In this document: piece by piece, positions 1-11,300 of the stretch
Layout: each line of letters begins with the position of its first letter
Position numbering within the stretch: position 1 is the stretch's first letter
NCBI RefSeq assembly: GCF_963678635.1
Contig: NC_087065.1
Span: 57,376,754-57,440,753, forward strand
Length of the DNA stretch: 64,000 bases
Source of the DNA: Symsagittifera roscoffensis
Taxonomy: Eukaryota; Xenacoelomorpha; Acoela; Convolutidae
Reading direction: 5' to 3'
Notes under the pieces: generated by a model
Databases searched by the model: none
Told to the model about the DNA's origin: nothing
What the model saw: the letters and a program-made list of their open reading frames with translations, nothing else
Made by a program: the position numbers and the translations under genes

Positions 1-1918
1 TTCTTATTAAACTTTACTATTAATTCAACTGTATTATTAGTCTAGTTTTCAGATAAGATTTAGGGATTATCACACCCGTAATCAAAGTTACTCAAAGTAA
101 ATTGCGATGCCCATAATTGTTTTTAAACCTAAATTAAACACCAATGAATATCGTAGTATCTTATGAGCTATTTTAGCAAAATTTTTCGTCGGTCGATACA
201 AATAAACAAAATGTTTTTGTAAAAAAATTCAGGATTTAAAATGAGTTAATTTTGCCCAGACAAATACTCTAAAATATATGAATCGCTTTCTTAATTCACT
301 CAAGGCATCTTGTCATAAAAGCATAACAAAAAGCTCAAAAATGACAATCGGACGAGCATACAGAGCTCAAAATTCTTCTTTTGCAATTAAATTGATTAAT
401 TGCTTATGAATTCCGTTCCGTGAAACAATTGATGTCCAATCCATGATTATAAAAGTGTAGGTGTTTGCCTGATCACACTTTTTTTTTTAGAACTGATTGC
501 TAAGGATAAAAAAATATTAAGACTGCTCGTATCAGGGCAAAGCCCGGAATGTTCCGCTGCCCTTTAATTGGCCACTGTTCACTGTAATTAAGAGAAGTTG
601 AAACGGCTGGTGCTTCCCTGATATGAAAATTTTATAAAATTGGCTTAGACTAGTCTTTTATTTTTCTAGGTTTGAAAGTTTTGCTTTACTTGTGTCGGAA
701 AATGTTTGAGTTATGCTGTATTTACTCACTGAAAAAATATGATTGAAATTTTTTTTCATCTGAAACCCCAAAACAGAAGTTCACAAAATTAGTTAGTTCA
801 ACCAATCAATTAGATATGTCGCAAGCCGGCTCACCAATTTTGCGTTACTAAAATCAATTGTACAAATTGAAAAATATGATAATTGTAAAGAAAGACAAAA
901 ACAACTCAAGAAGGGAAAATTTTTCCTATTCTAGCTTTTTGTTCCTGATTTTGGAGAGATGCGAAAAATTTATGCTTGGGATTGCTTTTCAAAACAGTCA
1001 AGTTTTAGGCATCGATGAAAAAAATTTTGTACTGAAGTTTCACTACGCCCATTGAAGACAACATGTTTTTTAGCTCAGAAGTATTAAACTATTCTATCTT
1101 GAATAAATTTATTTAAAGTTCTGGGGGTTTTGAAATTGCCAGTTTGGCCCAGCTCCAGATCAATTGATGCGCGCTGTGAAAAGTTTATCTGAAAATCTGA
1201 AACCATAACGCAATTACCTCTGCGTCACGAATTATCTCACATTAAATTTGAATTGAGGTAAGCTAATTTGTCACATAGTTTCGAGCTACTGAATTTCTTG
1301 CACATAACTTTTGATTTTGTGCAAGTGTTTTCGACTTTTTTTTTGCGATACGAAGTGCGGTGCAGTCAAAAACTCAGGCTTCATAGACCAGCCTGATATT
1401 CGATTCAGGCCTCATATATGAACAGACTTGCTTCATTAATGGAGGTCTCATTTTCAGCTCAAAACATTTAAATGAATAAGATGGACAGTCTCTCCATGGT
1501 TTTCTTTCAAGGCAACTTTTTTGGGGTATATGGTTATTACTGTGGTAAGCAAAATGTAAACTGAAATAATTTCGAACAGTGTTTCAAATAGTAAAAAAAA
1601 TTGAAAGGATCTTTCAATGGCTTCAAAAATTAAAACTTAAATGGCGGAGTCATTTGTTTCTCACTTTTTTGAGCTGGTTTTTCAAAAACTCGATTGAAAC
1701 TTTTTTAGTTTGATGGACTTGTTTTCCGAGCATATATGTTTATATATACCTAAACAAATGATTCAAAATAGTTATAGTAATTGTGGTTCCTGTGAAACCA
1801 GCAGAGATCTATTGGAATGCTTAATCAGGTCTGTCTGGGAATAGTCCATTTGTTCAATTTCAATTTGAAATATATCTGCTAGTGAATATTCGGATGATTT
1901 CAAATTTCACCAATAAAA
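1..1918. other. AT-rich DNA with no supportable gene
   Basis: This stretch is AT-rich with poly-T and poly-A runs and stops in all frames. The longest frames are about 65 codons, lack recognisable motifs and start at non-ATG codons. It lies upstream of the capsid gene and could be inside or outside the Maverick; no terminal inverted repeat could be recognised. Confidence 0.6.
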
Positions 1919-3581
1919 ATGAAGAAGGTGAGTTTCTTTTATAGTGTGGTCTGTCTACTTCCATTTTTTTTTCCAGAAATTTGAAAACCTATTCACAGCA
2001 AAAACTGAAAGTGTAGGACAAATATTTATCGATCANNNNNNNNNNNNNNNNNNNNNNNNNNNNNNNNNNNNNNNNNNNNNNNNNNNNNNNNNNNNNNNNN
2101 NNNNNNNNNNNNNNNNNNNNNNNNNNNNNNNNNNNNNNNNNNNNNNNNNNNNNNNNNNNNNNNNNNNNNNNNNNNNNNNNNNNNNNNNNNNNNNNNNNNN
2201 NNNNNNNNNNNNNNNNNNNNNNNNNNNNNNNNNNNTCGGTCCAACTTTTTCACCAAAGTACGAAATGATTTCTGATTTATTGCCAACTGAAACAACTCAC
2301 AGCTCATTAGATTTATTTGAAAAGCCTCCTCTACTCGTTACATTTGAAAATGCGTTCACTCAAAAAATTGGTCCATCTTATTCACCTGATGGTCCTATGC
2401 TCGAATTTGAAGTTTTAGGAGATAGAAACAACTTTATCGATCTTCAACGAACTCGCTTGGAGATTGTAGCACGCGTTGTTCAAAATAATGGTAATATACT
2501 GCGAACTCATGCTACAGAGGCAGCACAACGAGACACCCCATATTTGGTTAACAATCCACTTTCATCTTTATTTTCCGAATGCACAATGTCCTTGAATGGA
2601 GAAAAAATTTCAACAACCAATGCCAATTTTGCCCATAAGAGTTTCATTGAGACCGAATTTTCACATGGTAATGATGCAAAGAAAACATGGCTTGCTTGTC
2701 AAGGTTATTATTATGAAGATAATCCATCAGGTATTGATGGTGCTAATGGGCGAGCTGAAGATGTCGCTGAACGTAAACGAATCGTAGCTGCATCAACCAA
2801 ATTCCGTTTATTTGGTAAAATTGCTTGTGATTTTTTATCATGTGACAAACATCTTATCAGCGGTGTTACAATAAGACTTTCTCTGAGACGATCTCCTAAT
2901 GACTTTGTTATCATGTCTGAGCATAGAGATAAATATTACCGTGTTGAAATCACAGAGGCTAACCTATATGTGCGCAAAATGACAGTAACCGATTTTGTGC
3001 TATCATCGATAGAAAAAACTCTGTTGAAAACACCCGCAATATACAATTATATTGAAGTTTTACCGAGAACTTTTTTGGCCACAACTGGTGTGCAAAGCTG
3101 GCGACAAGAAGACGTTTTTGCCAAAGAGCCAGTTCGTCGAATGATTTTAGCAATGAGCTTGAATACAGCATATCTGGGAACTAACCGAACAAACCCGTTT
3201 CATTATCAAAAATTTCGGCTGAATGAAATCATTGTTTACCGAAACGGTCTACCCATTGCAGGAACTCCTGTGTCAACGACTGATAACAAAAGAATATACT
3301 ATAACACTTTGGAAGCTCTAGACTTTGTTTTCAACAATAGTCATGGAATCAGTTTGGCTAATTATCACAATTATTATATTATGCCATTTGATCTCACATC
3401 TACTCAGGAGGCTTCACATGACTTTATTTATCCTGAATTGACCAATTGCACTATTTCAGTAGATCTGAAGTTTGATGCACCGCTGGGGGAAAATGTAGAG
3501 TTACTTTTCATGGGAGAGCGTGCATCAACAGTTTACGTGCGTTCCGATAGAAAAATAGCTAAAAACACTCTAATGAGTTGA
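1919..3581 (+). CDS. MCP: Maverick major capsid protein (double jelly-roll, hexon-like), interrupted by an assembly gap
   Basis: The part after the gap encodes about 448 residues and looks like the double-jelly-roll major capsid protein of Polintons and adintoviruses, which builds the icosahedral shell. Typical N-terminal features are visible: a segment ending in FIDLQRTRLEI (the pattern in which an extended strand follows 'yIDL'), then SLFSECTMSLNGE and a following FIETEFSHGNDAK block, and a C-terminal LLFMGERASTVYVRSDRK strand. An N-terminal mini-exon is likely: ATG at 1919, intron 1928-1976 (49 nt, GTGAGT...TTCCAG, phase 0), exon 2 from 1977. Because 200 N follow at 2036, the frame across the gap is not proven, and the short segment before it could belong to another gene. 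The visible frame has no stop. The protease gene starts 13 nt after the stop, suggesting co-expression. Confidence 0.8.
2036..2235. other. Assembly gap of exactly 200 N
   Basis: The run of unknown bases sits inside the capsid gene. A round size of 200 is probably a placeholder, so reading-frame continuity across it carries no weight. Confidence 0.95.
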
Positions 3582-3594
3582 CTCGGTGAAAAAA

Positions 3595-4032
3595 ATGGAC
3601 AATTTACAGATCACTGAGCTTATTCACCGATGCAAGCATTTGAAACATCGAATTTGTGGCATTTTTCCCGTTAACTTAGCATTTAATACAATATTGAAAC
3701 GTGACAATACTTTCATGATAGTGAATGCATCAAACTCAGACCAGCCAGGAACTCATTGGTTACTGTTTGCTCAAGCTGGTGGTCAAATCTTTTTTGCAGA
3801 TCCTCTTGGACGAAGCCTACACAACTATCCACATGTATACAAAAATATGAGACGTTCTATCCATGAGGGAAACCAAATACTGATGAATAAGCCAATCCAA
3901 TCAGCTAACTCGGTCTTGTGCGGACTTTTTTGTATTTATGTTGCTCATGTTATAATTTCATCTAAATTTCCTATAGGTTTCAAGGTTAATGACCATGACA
4001 TGATGCGTTTTGCTAAACATATGATGTTATAA
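3595..4032 (+). CDS. PRO: Maverick adenovirus-like cysteine protease
   Basis: The 145-residue product (from the ATG at 3595; an upstream GTG at 3586 is not needed) matches the adenain/Ulp1-like protease of Polintons, which processes capsid proteins during maturation. The catalytic order His-Asp/Glu-Gln-Cys is readable: H54 in GTHWLLFA, D69 in FFADPLGR, a Gln near 102, and C109 in VLCGLFCIYVAHV. Length and motif spacing fit the family. The frame is fully open with all catalytic residues present, in contrast to the decayed polymerase. It follows the capsid gene on the same strand after 13 nt. Identification rests on motif pattern, not on a search. Confidence 0.85.
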   Translation: MDNLQITELIHRCKHLKHRICGIFPVNLAFNTILKRDNTFMIVNASNSDQPGTHWLLFAQAGGQIFFADPLGRSLHNYPHVYKNMRRSIHEGNQILMNKPIQSANSVLCGLFCIYVAHVIISSKFPIGFKVNDHDMMRFAKHMML

Positions 4033-4136
4033 CTTTGTGATACTGATGCATTTCTTTAATGATTTATAATTTATTTTTAAGAAAAAAACATGTTTTATGG
4101 TTGCTAGAACACTTGCCTCTGGCGTTATCGCAGGCT

Positions 4137-4457
4137 CTAAAAACCGTTTTCAGAGTTTAAATTTTTTTTTTCCATTTTAAATTTAACAAACAAAGTATTT
4201 GAATCAATCTCTAAACGACCATACCCACTCAAAATGATATCAATAATTTTAGAAAACTCGGCGGCATTATCACCATTCAAAATATTAATGAAGCGTTCAA
4301 TTGTTACATTAGTGATTAAATCAGTTTGAGTTTGAATGGATCGAGTTTGTGAAGCAAAGCAAACTTGTGGCAATCTTCTTCGTAGAGAAGCACCACCAAT
4401 GTCAGTTGAGTTGTTCATAGAATTGTTGTAGTTGACAGCAATTTTTAATTTTTCCAT
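4137..4457 (-). CDS. Uncharacterised Maverick-associated small protein (106 aa)
   Basis: An ATG-initiated frame of 106 codons runs antisense to the capsid and protease genes, starting 22 nt after the stop of the next - strand gene, an operon-like arrangement. I do not recognise the family. The sequence has a basic middle (SLRRRLPQ), a hydrophobic helix-like stretch (FSKIIDIILSGYGRLEI) and a basic C-terminus. No membrane segment or signal peptide is evident. Its place between protease and polymerase suggests an element gene such as a minor virion or DNA-binding protein, which is inference. It could also be a second exon of the neighbouring gene. Confidence 0.5.
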   Translation of the reverse strand: MEKLKIAVNYNNSMNNSTDIGGASLRRRLPQVCFASQTRSIQTQTDLITNVTIERFINILNGDNAAEFSKIIDIILSGYGRLEIDSNTLFVKFKMEKKNLNSENGF

Positions 4458-4478
4458 CAGGGGTCCCGATAGGTGAAG

Positions 4479-5266
4479 TTAACTGCAACCTAATATTAGA
4501 TGCTTGAAAGATGAGAGTAGACAAGGTACAACGAAAGTGGTTGAGGTCATCTTTTTCACTACGTCGACACAATCCTTGGTTACTTCGATGAGAACATGGA
4601 TGTGGGGATGATCATTGTCGAGCAATTGGGCGCAAGACTCGTTCTGAATTGAGTGGGTTGCAAATGCAAAATTTGTGTTTAGAGGGAGTTGTGAGGCGTT
4701 GAGTTCGTTGTTCAGAATAAAAAATTTAAAATTCTTTCGAAATTTTTTAAAAAATTCAGGCGACTGCTCATACATTGCTTCAACCATTCTGCTGGTTAAA
4801 TCAAATTATTCAAACGTTTTTTTTTTCTGTTTCAGGCAACTCTACACTTTTTATTATTCGAGTATTCATCATCCGCATCGTTTTCATCGCCACTTTCAGC
4901 ACATTCTTTTTTGGGAGGGACTAATCGTTTTGAAGTGTATCGTATTTTATGATGTTTATCATTTACAGCTGAGGAGGATGAGGAGGAGGAGGAAGAAGAT
5001 GAAGTCTTTTCACCAATTTGTTTTTTAACCAATTTTTTAATCTTTGAATAATTATCTGCCAAACAATCAAATTCTCTTGTCGTTAAGGTCACTGCTTGAT
5101 AACATTTAAATACACCATCTTCATTCTTTTTATATAACTTAACTGTGATATATGTACCCGTTTTGTCAAAAGTTTTCGTTCCAACCCGTACAATGCGTTT
5201 TTCTCCCGAAGATATATCTTGAAAATCATCGTAAAAGTCTGTATCATTTTCTAGCAACGAGTACAT
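4479..5266 (-). CDS. Uncharacterised Maverick-associated protein, two exons (about 243 aa)
   Basis: The preferred start is the ATG at 5266 (MYSLLENDTDF); the longer frame upstream begins at TTG. The first frame ends at 4832, but a GTGTAG donor at 4847 and an acceptor (AACCAG) ending at 4792 give a 56-nt intron that joins it in phase to the second frame down to 4479. Exons are then 5266-4848 and 4791-4479. The product has an acidic N-terminus, a probable beta-rich core (KTGTYITVKLYKK), a run of twelve serines, a Lys/Arg-rich stretch and an acidic tail. I recognise no family. The 704-nt gap to the divergent gene at 5971 probably holds promoters for both. The splice model is inferred from consensus and phase only. 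Confidence 0.5.
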
Positions 5267-5970
5267 AGTGGTGGTGGTAACGGTAGTGACTTGTTGGTTC
5301 AACTGTTTTATGATAGAATGAAATGAATAATGAATTGGATAAAAGATAAACAAATATCTGTGGATTTACTTTTATGGCAACCCTTCAGCCTATAGCAGGA
5401 GAATTTAATTAGTTTTTGCAATTGGATTTGTATAAGATAAAAGCGTGTTTATTGCATCTGTCATTTCTGTCTGGAAAGGACTTGAATGGGTCATAAATCT
5501 CAGTTAATGTTACACGTCGGCATACATGTACTCACTTTGAAGTGGAGACCTTTAAAGTCCCTCGTCCGGGGGACATAAGAAAAGGCGTCATGCACTCTAT
5601 TTGAAGTAGAGATAGCATTAGCTTGCATCTGTCTGGCAAATTCCTGTTTTAGCTCATAAAACTCAACGTTTTTACCCTGGCGGCGTGCAAGTTATCTCTT
5701 TGAAGTGTAAAATTTTTGTCATTTTGTGCTTAGGGTATCATAAAAAGGCGCCATGCTGTTTCTTTGAAGTATAGATTTTCAAAGCGTTCACATTTCTACT
5801 TTAATTGCAAAAGCCCTGAAAACATATTAAAATTTCACAAAACCAGATTTATGGTAATTGGCTAAATCTTAGACCACCAGCAATAAAAAACTAAAAGTGG
5901 TAGGTCAAACTAAATCTACTCACTATTTTTATTCAATCTCTCAAAATCAGTCAGTACAAAATTTTCATCG
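5267..5970. promoter_or_regulatory. Divergent intergenic region, probable bidirectional promoter
   Basis: This 704-nt region separates a - strand gene (start 5266) from a + strand gene (start 5971). It has no gene of its own. It contains a diverged 163-bp tandem duplication, listed separately. Promoter function is inferred from the divergent layout; no core promoter element is claimed. Confidence 0.35.
5536..5861. repeat. Diverged tandem duplication with a 163-bp period
   Basis: TTTGAAGT occurs at 5536, 5600, 5699 and 5763, and AAAAGGCGYCATGC at 5580 and 5743. All three motif pairs (5536/5699, 5580/5743, 5600/5763) are offset by exactly 163 bp, so these are two old copies of one unit, with the motifs conserved better than the sequence between them. 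Confidence 0.65.
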
Positions 5971-6639
5971 ATGACAACTCCACTGCAAATCATTTCAATT
6001 AATTCTCTTGAAAGAGCTATATTATACAAAACTTATACCAGAGATTCTATCGTAGTTGTTCAACAGGAACGGAAAATGCGTCATCGAAAAACAAGTCCTT
6101 TCATCGATCTTGATCCAGGAAGCAGAGAATTCGATGAATGGGTCACTAAAAACCATATGATGTTACCCAACTATTTGCTATATCAAATTGGTATCCTCAT
6201 ACAAAACAGAAAACAGGTCTACGAGAGTTGCTGTGTGACTGAATCGTATCCTGCGCTGAAGCGCACAGATATTCAAGACCCTACTTGCCTTGATCGTTCA
6301 CCGAGAAAAATACTGTTTAACTACGATTGCCAATCGATCCCCTTTTACGAAAATCAGGAAGGATCCATTAGAGATTTAGCAGAGCGAGAAAGCTACTGGA
6401 ACATTGAGTCGATTGAATCACCAGATTCAACAGAGAAAAAAGATGAGGACCAGCAGACGCCCAAAACCCCAATAAAACCGGATATTTTTTCAATCACTCA
6501 ACAACAGCAGCAGCATACTTCTTCTACTTCTTCTTCCGGCAGTCAAAGTCCCACTGCACCAAACTTAGTGGCTGAGACGCCGCCTATCAATGCTTGCTTT
6601 GCGCCGAAAAAACGCAAACTGCAATTTAGAGATCTCTGA
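5971..6639 (+). CDS. Uncharacterised Maverick-associated protein (222 aa) with basic C-terminus
   Basis: An uninterrupted ATG-initiated frame of 222 codons. The first 135 residues look folded (for example REFDEWVTKNHMMLPNYLLYQI). The last 75 are low-complexity, with a Gln run (QQQQQ), Ser/Thr runs and prolines, ending in a nuclear-localisation-like PKKRKLQF. I recognise no family. Its place between capsid/protease and polymerase makes it an element gene. A nuclear role is plausible from the C-terminal signal but is inference. No signal peptide or membrane segment is visible. Confidence 0.55.
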   Translation: MTTPLQIISINSLERAILYKTYTRDSIVVVQQERKMRHRKTSPFIDLDPGSREFDEWVTKNHMMLPNYLLYQIGILIQNRKQVYESCCVTESYPALKRTDIQDPTCLDRSPRKILFNYDCQSIPFYENQEGSIRDLAERESYWNIESIESPDSTEKKDEDQQTPKTPIKPDIFSITQQQQQHTSSTSSSGSQSPTAPNLVAETPPINACFAPKKRKLQFRDL

Positions 6640-7082
6640 AAACTCAAAAAAAAAATTTGTTTCCACCGAGAGTGCACGAGTTTGGGGGTTTAATATTTAG
6701 TTTGATAAGTTTTTATTATTGTGGCTGAATCTTTGTTTACGTTTTGCTCATGATTTTTTTCTAATTTAAAGTTTGCTTTGTGATTTTCAATCAATAGAAA
6801 GGAAATAAAAACAAAAGAAAAAATTAATAGAAAAAAAATCAAAATAACTTTAAAAAGTCGGCATAAAAGTCTAAAAGTATAAATTTTGATAAATTTCTCG
6901 TCAAATCCAACTTAATTATATCAGTTCTTTTTAATGCTCATTTCGAAAAATCAAAAAAAAATAAACTGAATACTCTTCCTAAAATTTTATCTAATGATGT
7001 TGAAACAAAAAACATAAAAATGTTTTTGTATGTTTTTTCATAATAGTTTTCAAAATATAAATATTAACACAGAAAAAGATAA

Positions 7083-7109
7083 AGAGAGAGAGAGAGAGAG
7101 AGAGAGAGA
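7083..7109. repeat. (AG)n microsatellite
   Basis: An uninterrupted run of alternating AG, about 13 units. Confidence 0.9.
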
Positions 7110-7800
7110 ACTGACGATCCATAAACCCCATTATTATCTCTTTTGGGATATAGCTTTTTCAAAAGAAAGCTATTTATGGATGGGTCCAGCAATTCTGCCG
7201 ATTAATCAACCATAGTTACTTTTGGCTCTTTACACTCTCTGTTTTTGTTTTTTTTTCTCTCTCTCTAATATGTCTACAGCCTGGTGGGGTTAGCCAGGAA
7301 TCTTAGGAATAGACTTTAGTGAGTGTATGAGCCAGTATAAAGCATTATATATAATAAAATTACATGTCTATAACAGATTTCACGTTTAATAATACTCATT
7401 TTCATGTTAAAATGGTTAAAAAATTCAAAATATTTTTTTTTCTCGATTTTTCAACATGGGTTACAACCCTGTCCAATAAATCACGACAAATTGATTGGAC
7501 CAGGTTTCATTGGATTTGGAGACAAAAAAGTTTTTTTGTAATTATTATTTTTTTTTTCACTACAAGAATATGTACTAAAAATGAAAAATCTCAAATTTTT
7601 GACCCAACATTACAGTGGGGCAAGCGTTTCAGAGGTTCCTAATGAATAGCACTGCCGGGTAGTTATTGCCTACTGTACCAAACGGCCCTGCATCAATCTT
7701 TTGATGAACTATATGTGAAATTTGTCATAGAATACTAATTTATTTGAGAAATGAACAAAATTCTCAACTACCCTCTATCATTTTTGTCAGGTAGGTTTGA

Positions 7801-7846
7801 CTTGACTTGATTGGTGGGTCTTCCTTGCTTGACTTGATTGGTGGGT
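7801..7846. repeat. Short tandem repeat, 19 bp matched at 27-bp spacing
   Basis: CTTGACTTGATTGGTGGGT occurs at 7801-7819 and again, identical, at 7828-7846. Confidence 0.85.
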
Positions 7847-8313
7847 TACCATTTTGGTTGAAACAAAAAACTTGGCAAAAAAATTCAAATATAATTTCAA
7901 TATTTAGTCAAGTTGACTAAACAGGGAAGTTGATAATAGCAGTGGGTGTTAACATTCACACACTTTAGGTAAAAGAAATAACATTCCCGGGTTGATCCCT
8001 TCATGGAATTGTCAGCTACTCTAACCACAAGTATTTATGCTGTTTAATACATTTGAGTCATTTACCCAATATCGAATTGACAGTCATTTCATAAAACCAT
8101 ATAAAACCCCAAAACTACAACCACTTCAAAGCCACTGTTGATTTTATGCTTCACCCACGTAATTGAGTTTAATTAATAGAGTCTTGATCCAAATTTTGTT
8201 TTTGAAAAATTTTTCACTTCTCGCTTTTGCTTTGTCAAAATCAGCTTTGGTAAAACTTGAAAAATTTCTTGAAAAGAATTCTTCTTTCCTGAACACTCAA
8301 TCTTGAACCAACA

Positions 8314-11300
8314 ATGCCTAACTCAAGTGGAAAACAGACACCAGTCATTTGTTCGACCTCCTCGAAAGTCTTTAGTTCACCAAGGAACTTGAGACGACAT
8401 GAACAAAATATCCATAAGATATTCGCAGCCCCACCGCCACCAACTAAATGTGACGAATGTCGAGAATCCTTCAGCTCGCTGGCAGAAGCTAGGGAGCATG
8501 TCGAGCTAGCTCACAACGTCTCAACTGATAGTCTTTGTATCTACTGTCATACAATCTTCCTCTCGGTTGAGAAGTTCCGGCAACATATGTCGAAAAACCA
8601 TCAACTACCCATTTGGACTCCCGGAAATGAGGTGGGAACATCATCTGCTCCAACTGAATCTGCGTTTAGGGGAAAGTTAAGACGATACGAGTTGAGCGTT
8701 AAGGAGGATGAATTGGATCTGATGAATGTAATCATGCGAAACAAAGAGGAAATTGATGCGTTGATAGACGAAAGAGTGCAGGAAGGACCCTGTAAATTTC
8801 AACTGCATGTGGACGTGAGTATGATAAAGTTCTCGAGCGATACAAACAAAACTGGTGACGGGGAGTTACGCCACGAGAAGACAATGTTATATCTGAATTC
8901 TAAGATGATCAATGTCTTCTTCAATGGAATCGAGAAAGAGACATATTTGGAAATGATTGAGCATATGGTCAATGCCATCAACACGTTCGCTTCTCACGGT
9001 AGCGGTTGGATTGTGGAGCGCATTGAAAAATTGGCTGTAAGTTTTGCAGCATTTTCTCCTATCGGTGCTGGCTCATACATTGACCTTCTCGATTCATTGA
9101 AACCGGTGAAACAGAGTTTCACCAACATTAAAACGAGAAACGATCAGAAGTGCTTTCTATACTGCTTTGTGGCCGCGTACCATGATCGATATTCAGAGAC
9201 CACAACTGCTCTTTATCCTGCTGCCCAAAGCTACCAACATCAAAACAAATTGAAAAATTACAAGCTCTCTCAAGAACATGTTGTGAAAATTGAAGGCTGG
9301 TACGAGATGCCAATGGGACTATATGATATTGACCGATTTGAACAACTTAACAACTGTCAAGACAATGTATTCCGGTGAGCATTGATTTTTTTTTGACAAA
9401 ACATTTGTTTAATCATGTATAACACATTACGTTCATCCAGAAACCCGAGCACTCAATTGTTTGTTTTCATTAGGTACAAAGAAGGTGAATTGCTACCTTT
9501 GAGAGTGTCCAGCAAATACTCAAGTGATCTATGTGTTGACCTACTACTACTCAGCAACGGACAGACTCATCACTATGTGCTGATCACTGATTTGATGAGG
9601 GTTGTGGAATATGTGCGTGGAAAACTACACCGAGACCGAAACCAAATTTGCCGCAAATGCTTCCATACATGTTCATCCATCGATACACTACAAAGGCACC
9701 AGGAAATGTGCTACCAAGACGAGGGAGTGGTAATCACTATGCCAAAACCGGGAAAGGACACTCATCGTTTCAAAAATTTAACTGCCCGCTGGTATGTACC
9801 GAGAGTTATTTACTTTGACCTCTCATCGCTACTACTACCCGTATACGGACTGCAACCCGAACCCGAAAAATCTAGCACCCAAACTCTAGAGATTCATCAA
9901 CCATGCGGTTACGCTCTGGCCGTTGTTGAATTTGGGAAGCGTGAAGTTTTAAAGTTTGAACTGAAGAGAGGAGAAAATGTTATGAAGGAATTGATCGCCT
10001 CGCTCGAATCTTTGGCGAAACAAATATACCTCGAAAAACGAAAGTATTACACGTTCACTGGCACACCAAGTTGCACGCGTGAAGAAGCGCACACTTGTTG
10101 GATATGTGAAACAGAATTTGCTGACAATGACCAAGTCGTACTTGATCACTGTCACTATACCAACAAGTTCTTGGGGTGGGCGCATAACGAATGCAATATC
10201 AATCGAAAAACGGCGAACTATATACCCGTAATAGCGCATAACTTGTCAAACTATGATCTGCATTTCATTATAAAAGCGCTCTCAAACAGTAACACCGAAA
10301 ACACTTACTCAGTGATCCCTTCCACCGAGGAGAAGTATATATCACTCACTATGTCGGTCTATATCAAATCATACACCGATAAAAACGGAAAACTCAAAAA
10401 AGTGTATGAAAATCTACGTTTCATAGACTCCTATAAATTCATGCTGTCCCCCCTTTAAAAACTCGTCGAATACTTGCCGGAAGAAAAATTTTTCCTACTG
10501 GAAAATATTTTTGAAGAACTTGGTTACTCATCAGAACAGATAGCATTGCTAAAACAAAAAGGTTTCTACCCGTATTCATACTTTAGTAGTTTTGAAAAGT
10601 TTCGAGAAACCCGACTGCCACCTAGAAAAATGTGGAGCAACACTTTACAGGGAGGGGAAATAAATGTTTCGAAAAATCAGTACAACCATGCCATTAAAGC
10701 TTCCGCCGAAATGAAATGCGCATCACTAGGCGAGTACCATGATGTATACCTAGCAACGGACGTACTACTACTCGCTTCAGTATTCGAAGCCTTTCGTGAA
10801 GTTTGTTACGAAACGTACGGATTAGATTGTGCATGCTACTTCACGGCTAGTAACCTCTCGGGCGATGTATTCTTAAAAGTCTGCAATGCAGACCTCAAGT
10901 TATTTACTGAAAGGGAGCATTTGAACATGGTTCAAAAAATGATACGGGGAGGGATGTCATCGATATATGCACGCCGTTTTTTTAAAGCCAACAACAAATA
11001 CCTCGAAGACTACAATCCTGAAGAGCCCTCTAGCTATCTATTGAATATAGACGCTAACAATTTATACGGGGGTATTATGAAACACTGTCCCCTTCCCATC
11101 AAAGATTTCTTAATAGTTGAGGAAAATCTCGAATATATTTTGCAAACCGACGATAAATCTGAGTGGGGATACATTTTGGAAGGGGATCTCAGTATACCTG
11201 AAGAACTTCAAGATTACTTTGCAGACTACCCGCTAGCCCCCTCACGTGAAGTTATCGGCACGGATAAACTAAGTAACGAGCAAAAACAGATGTTAGGGGA

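Larger units (their letters stand above)
6640..8313. other. AT-rich intergenic DNA with simple repeats, no gene
   Basis: Short frames here (for example 7030-7215, 7364-7642) run through simple repeats or poly-T and have no protein character. The stretch contains an (AG)n tract, a matching TC-rich tract near 7253-7266, and a short direct repeat near 7801. Confidence 0.6.

Noticed and set aside
858-1055. 65-codon frame upstream of the Maverick
   Set aside because: Starts at a non-ATG codon and has no protein-like pattern or neighbour support.
7364-7642. 92-codon frame between the 222-aa gene and the polymerase
   Set aside because: Starts at ATG but is dominated by poly-T-derived Phe and shows no conserved motif.
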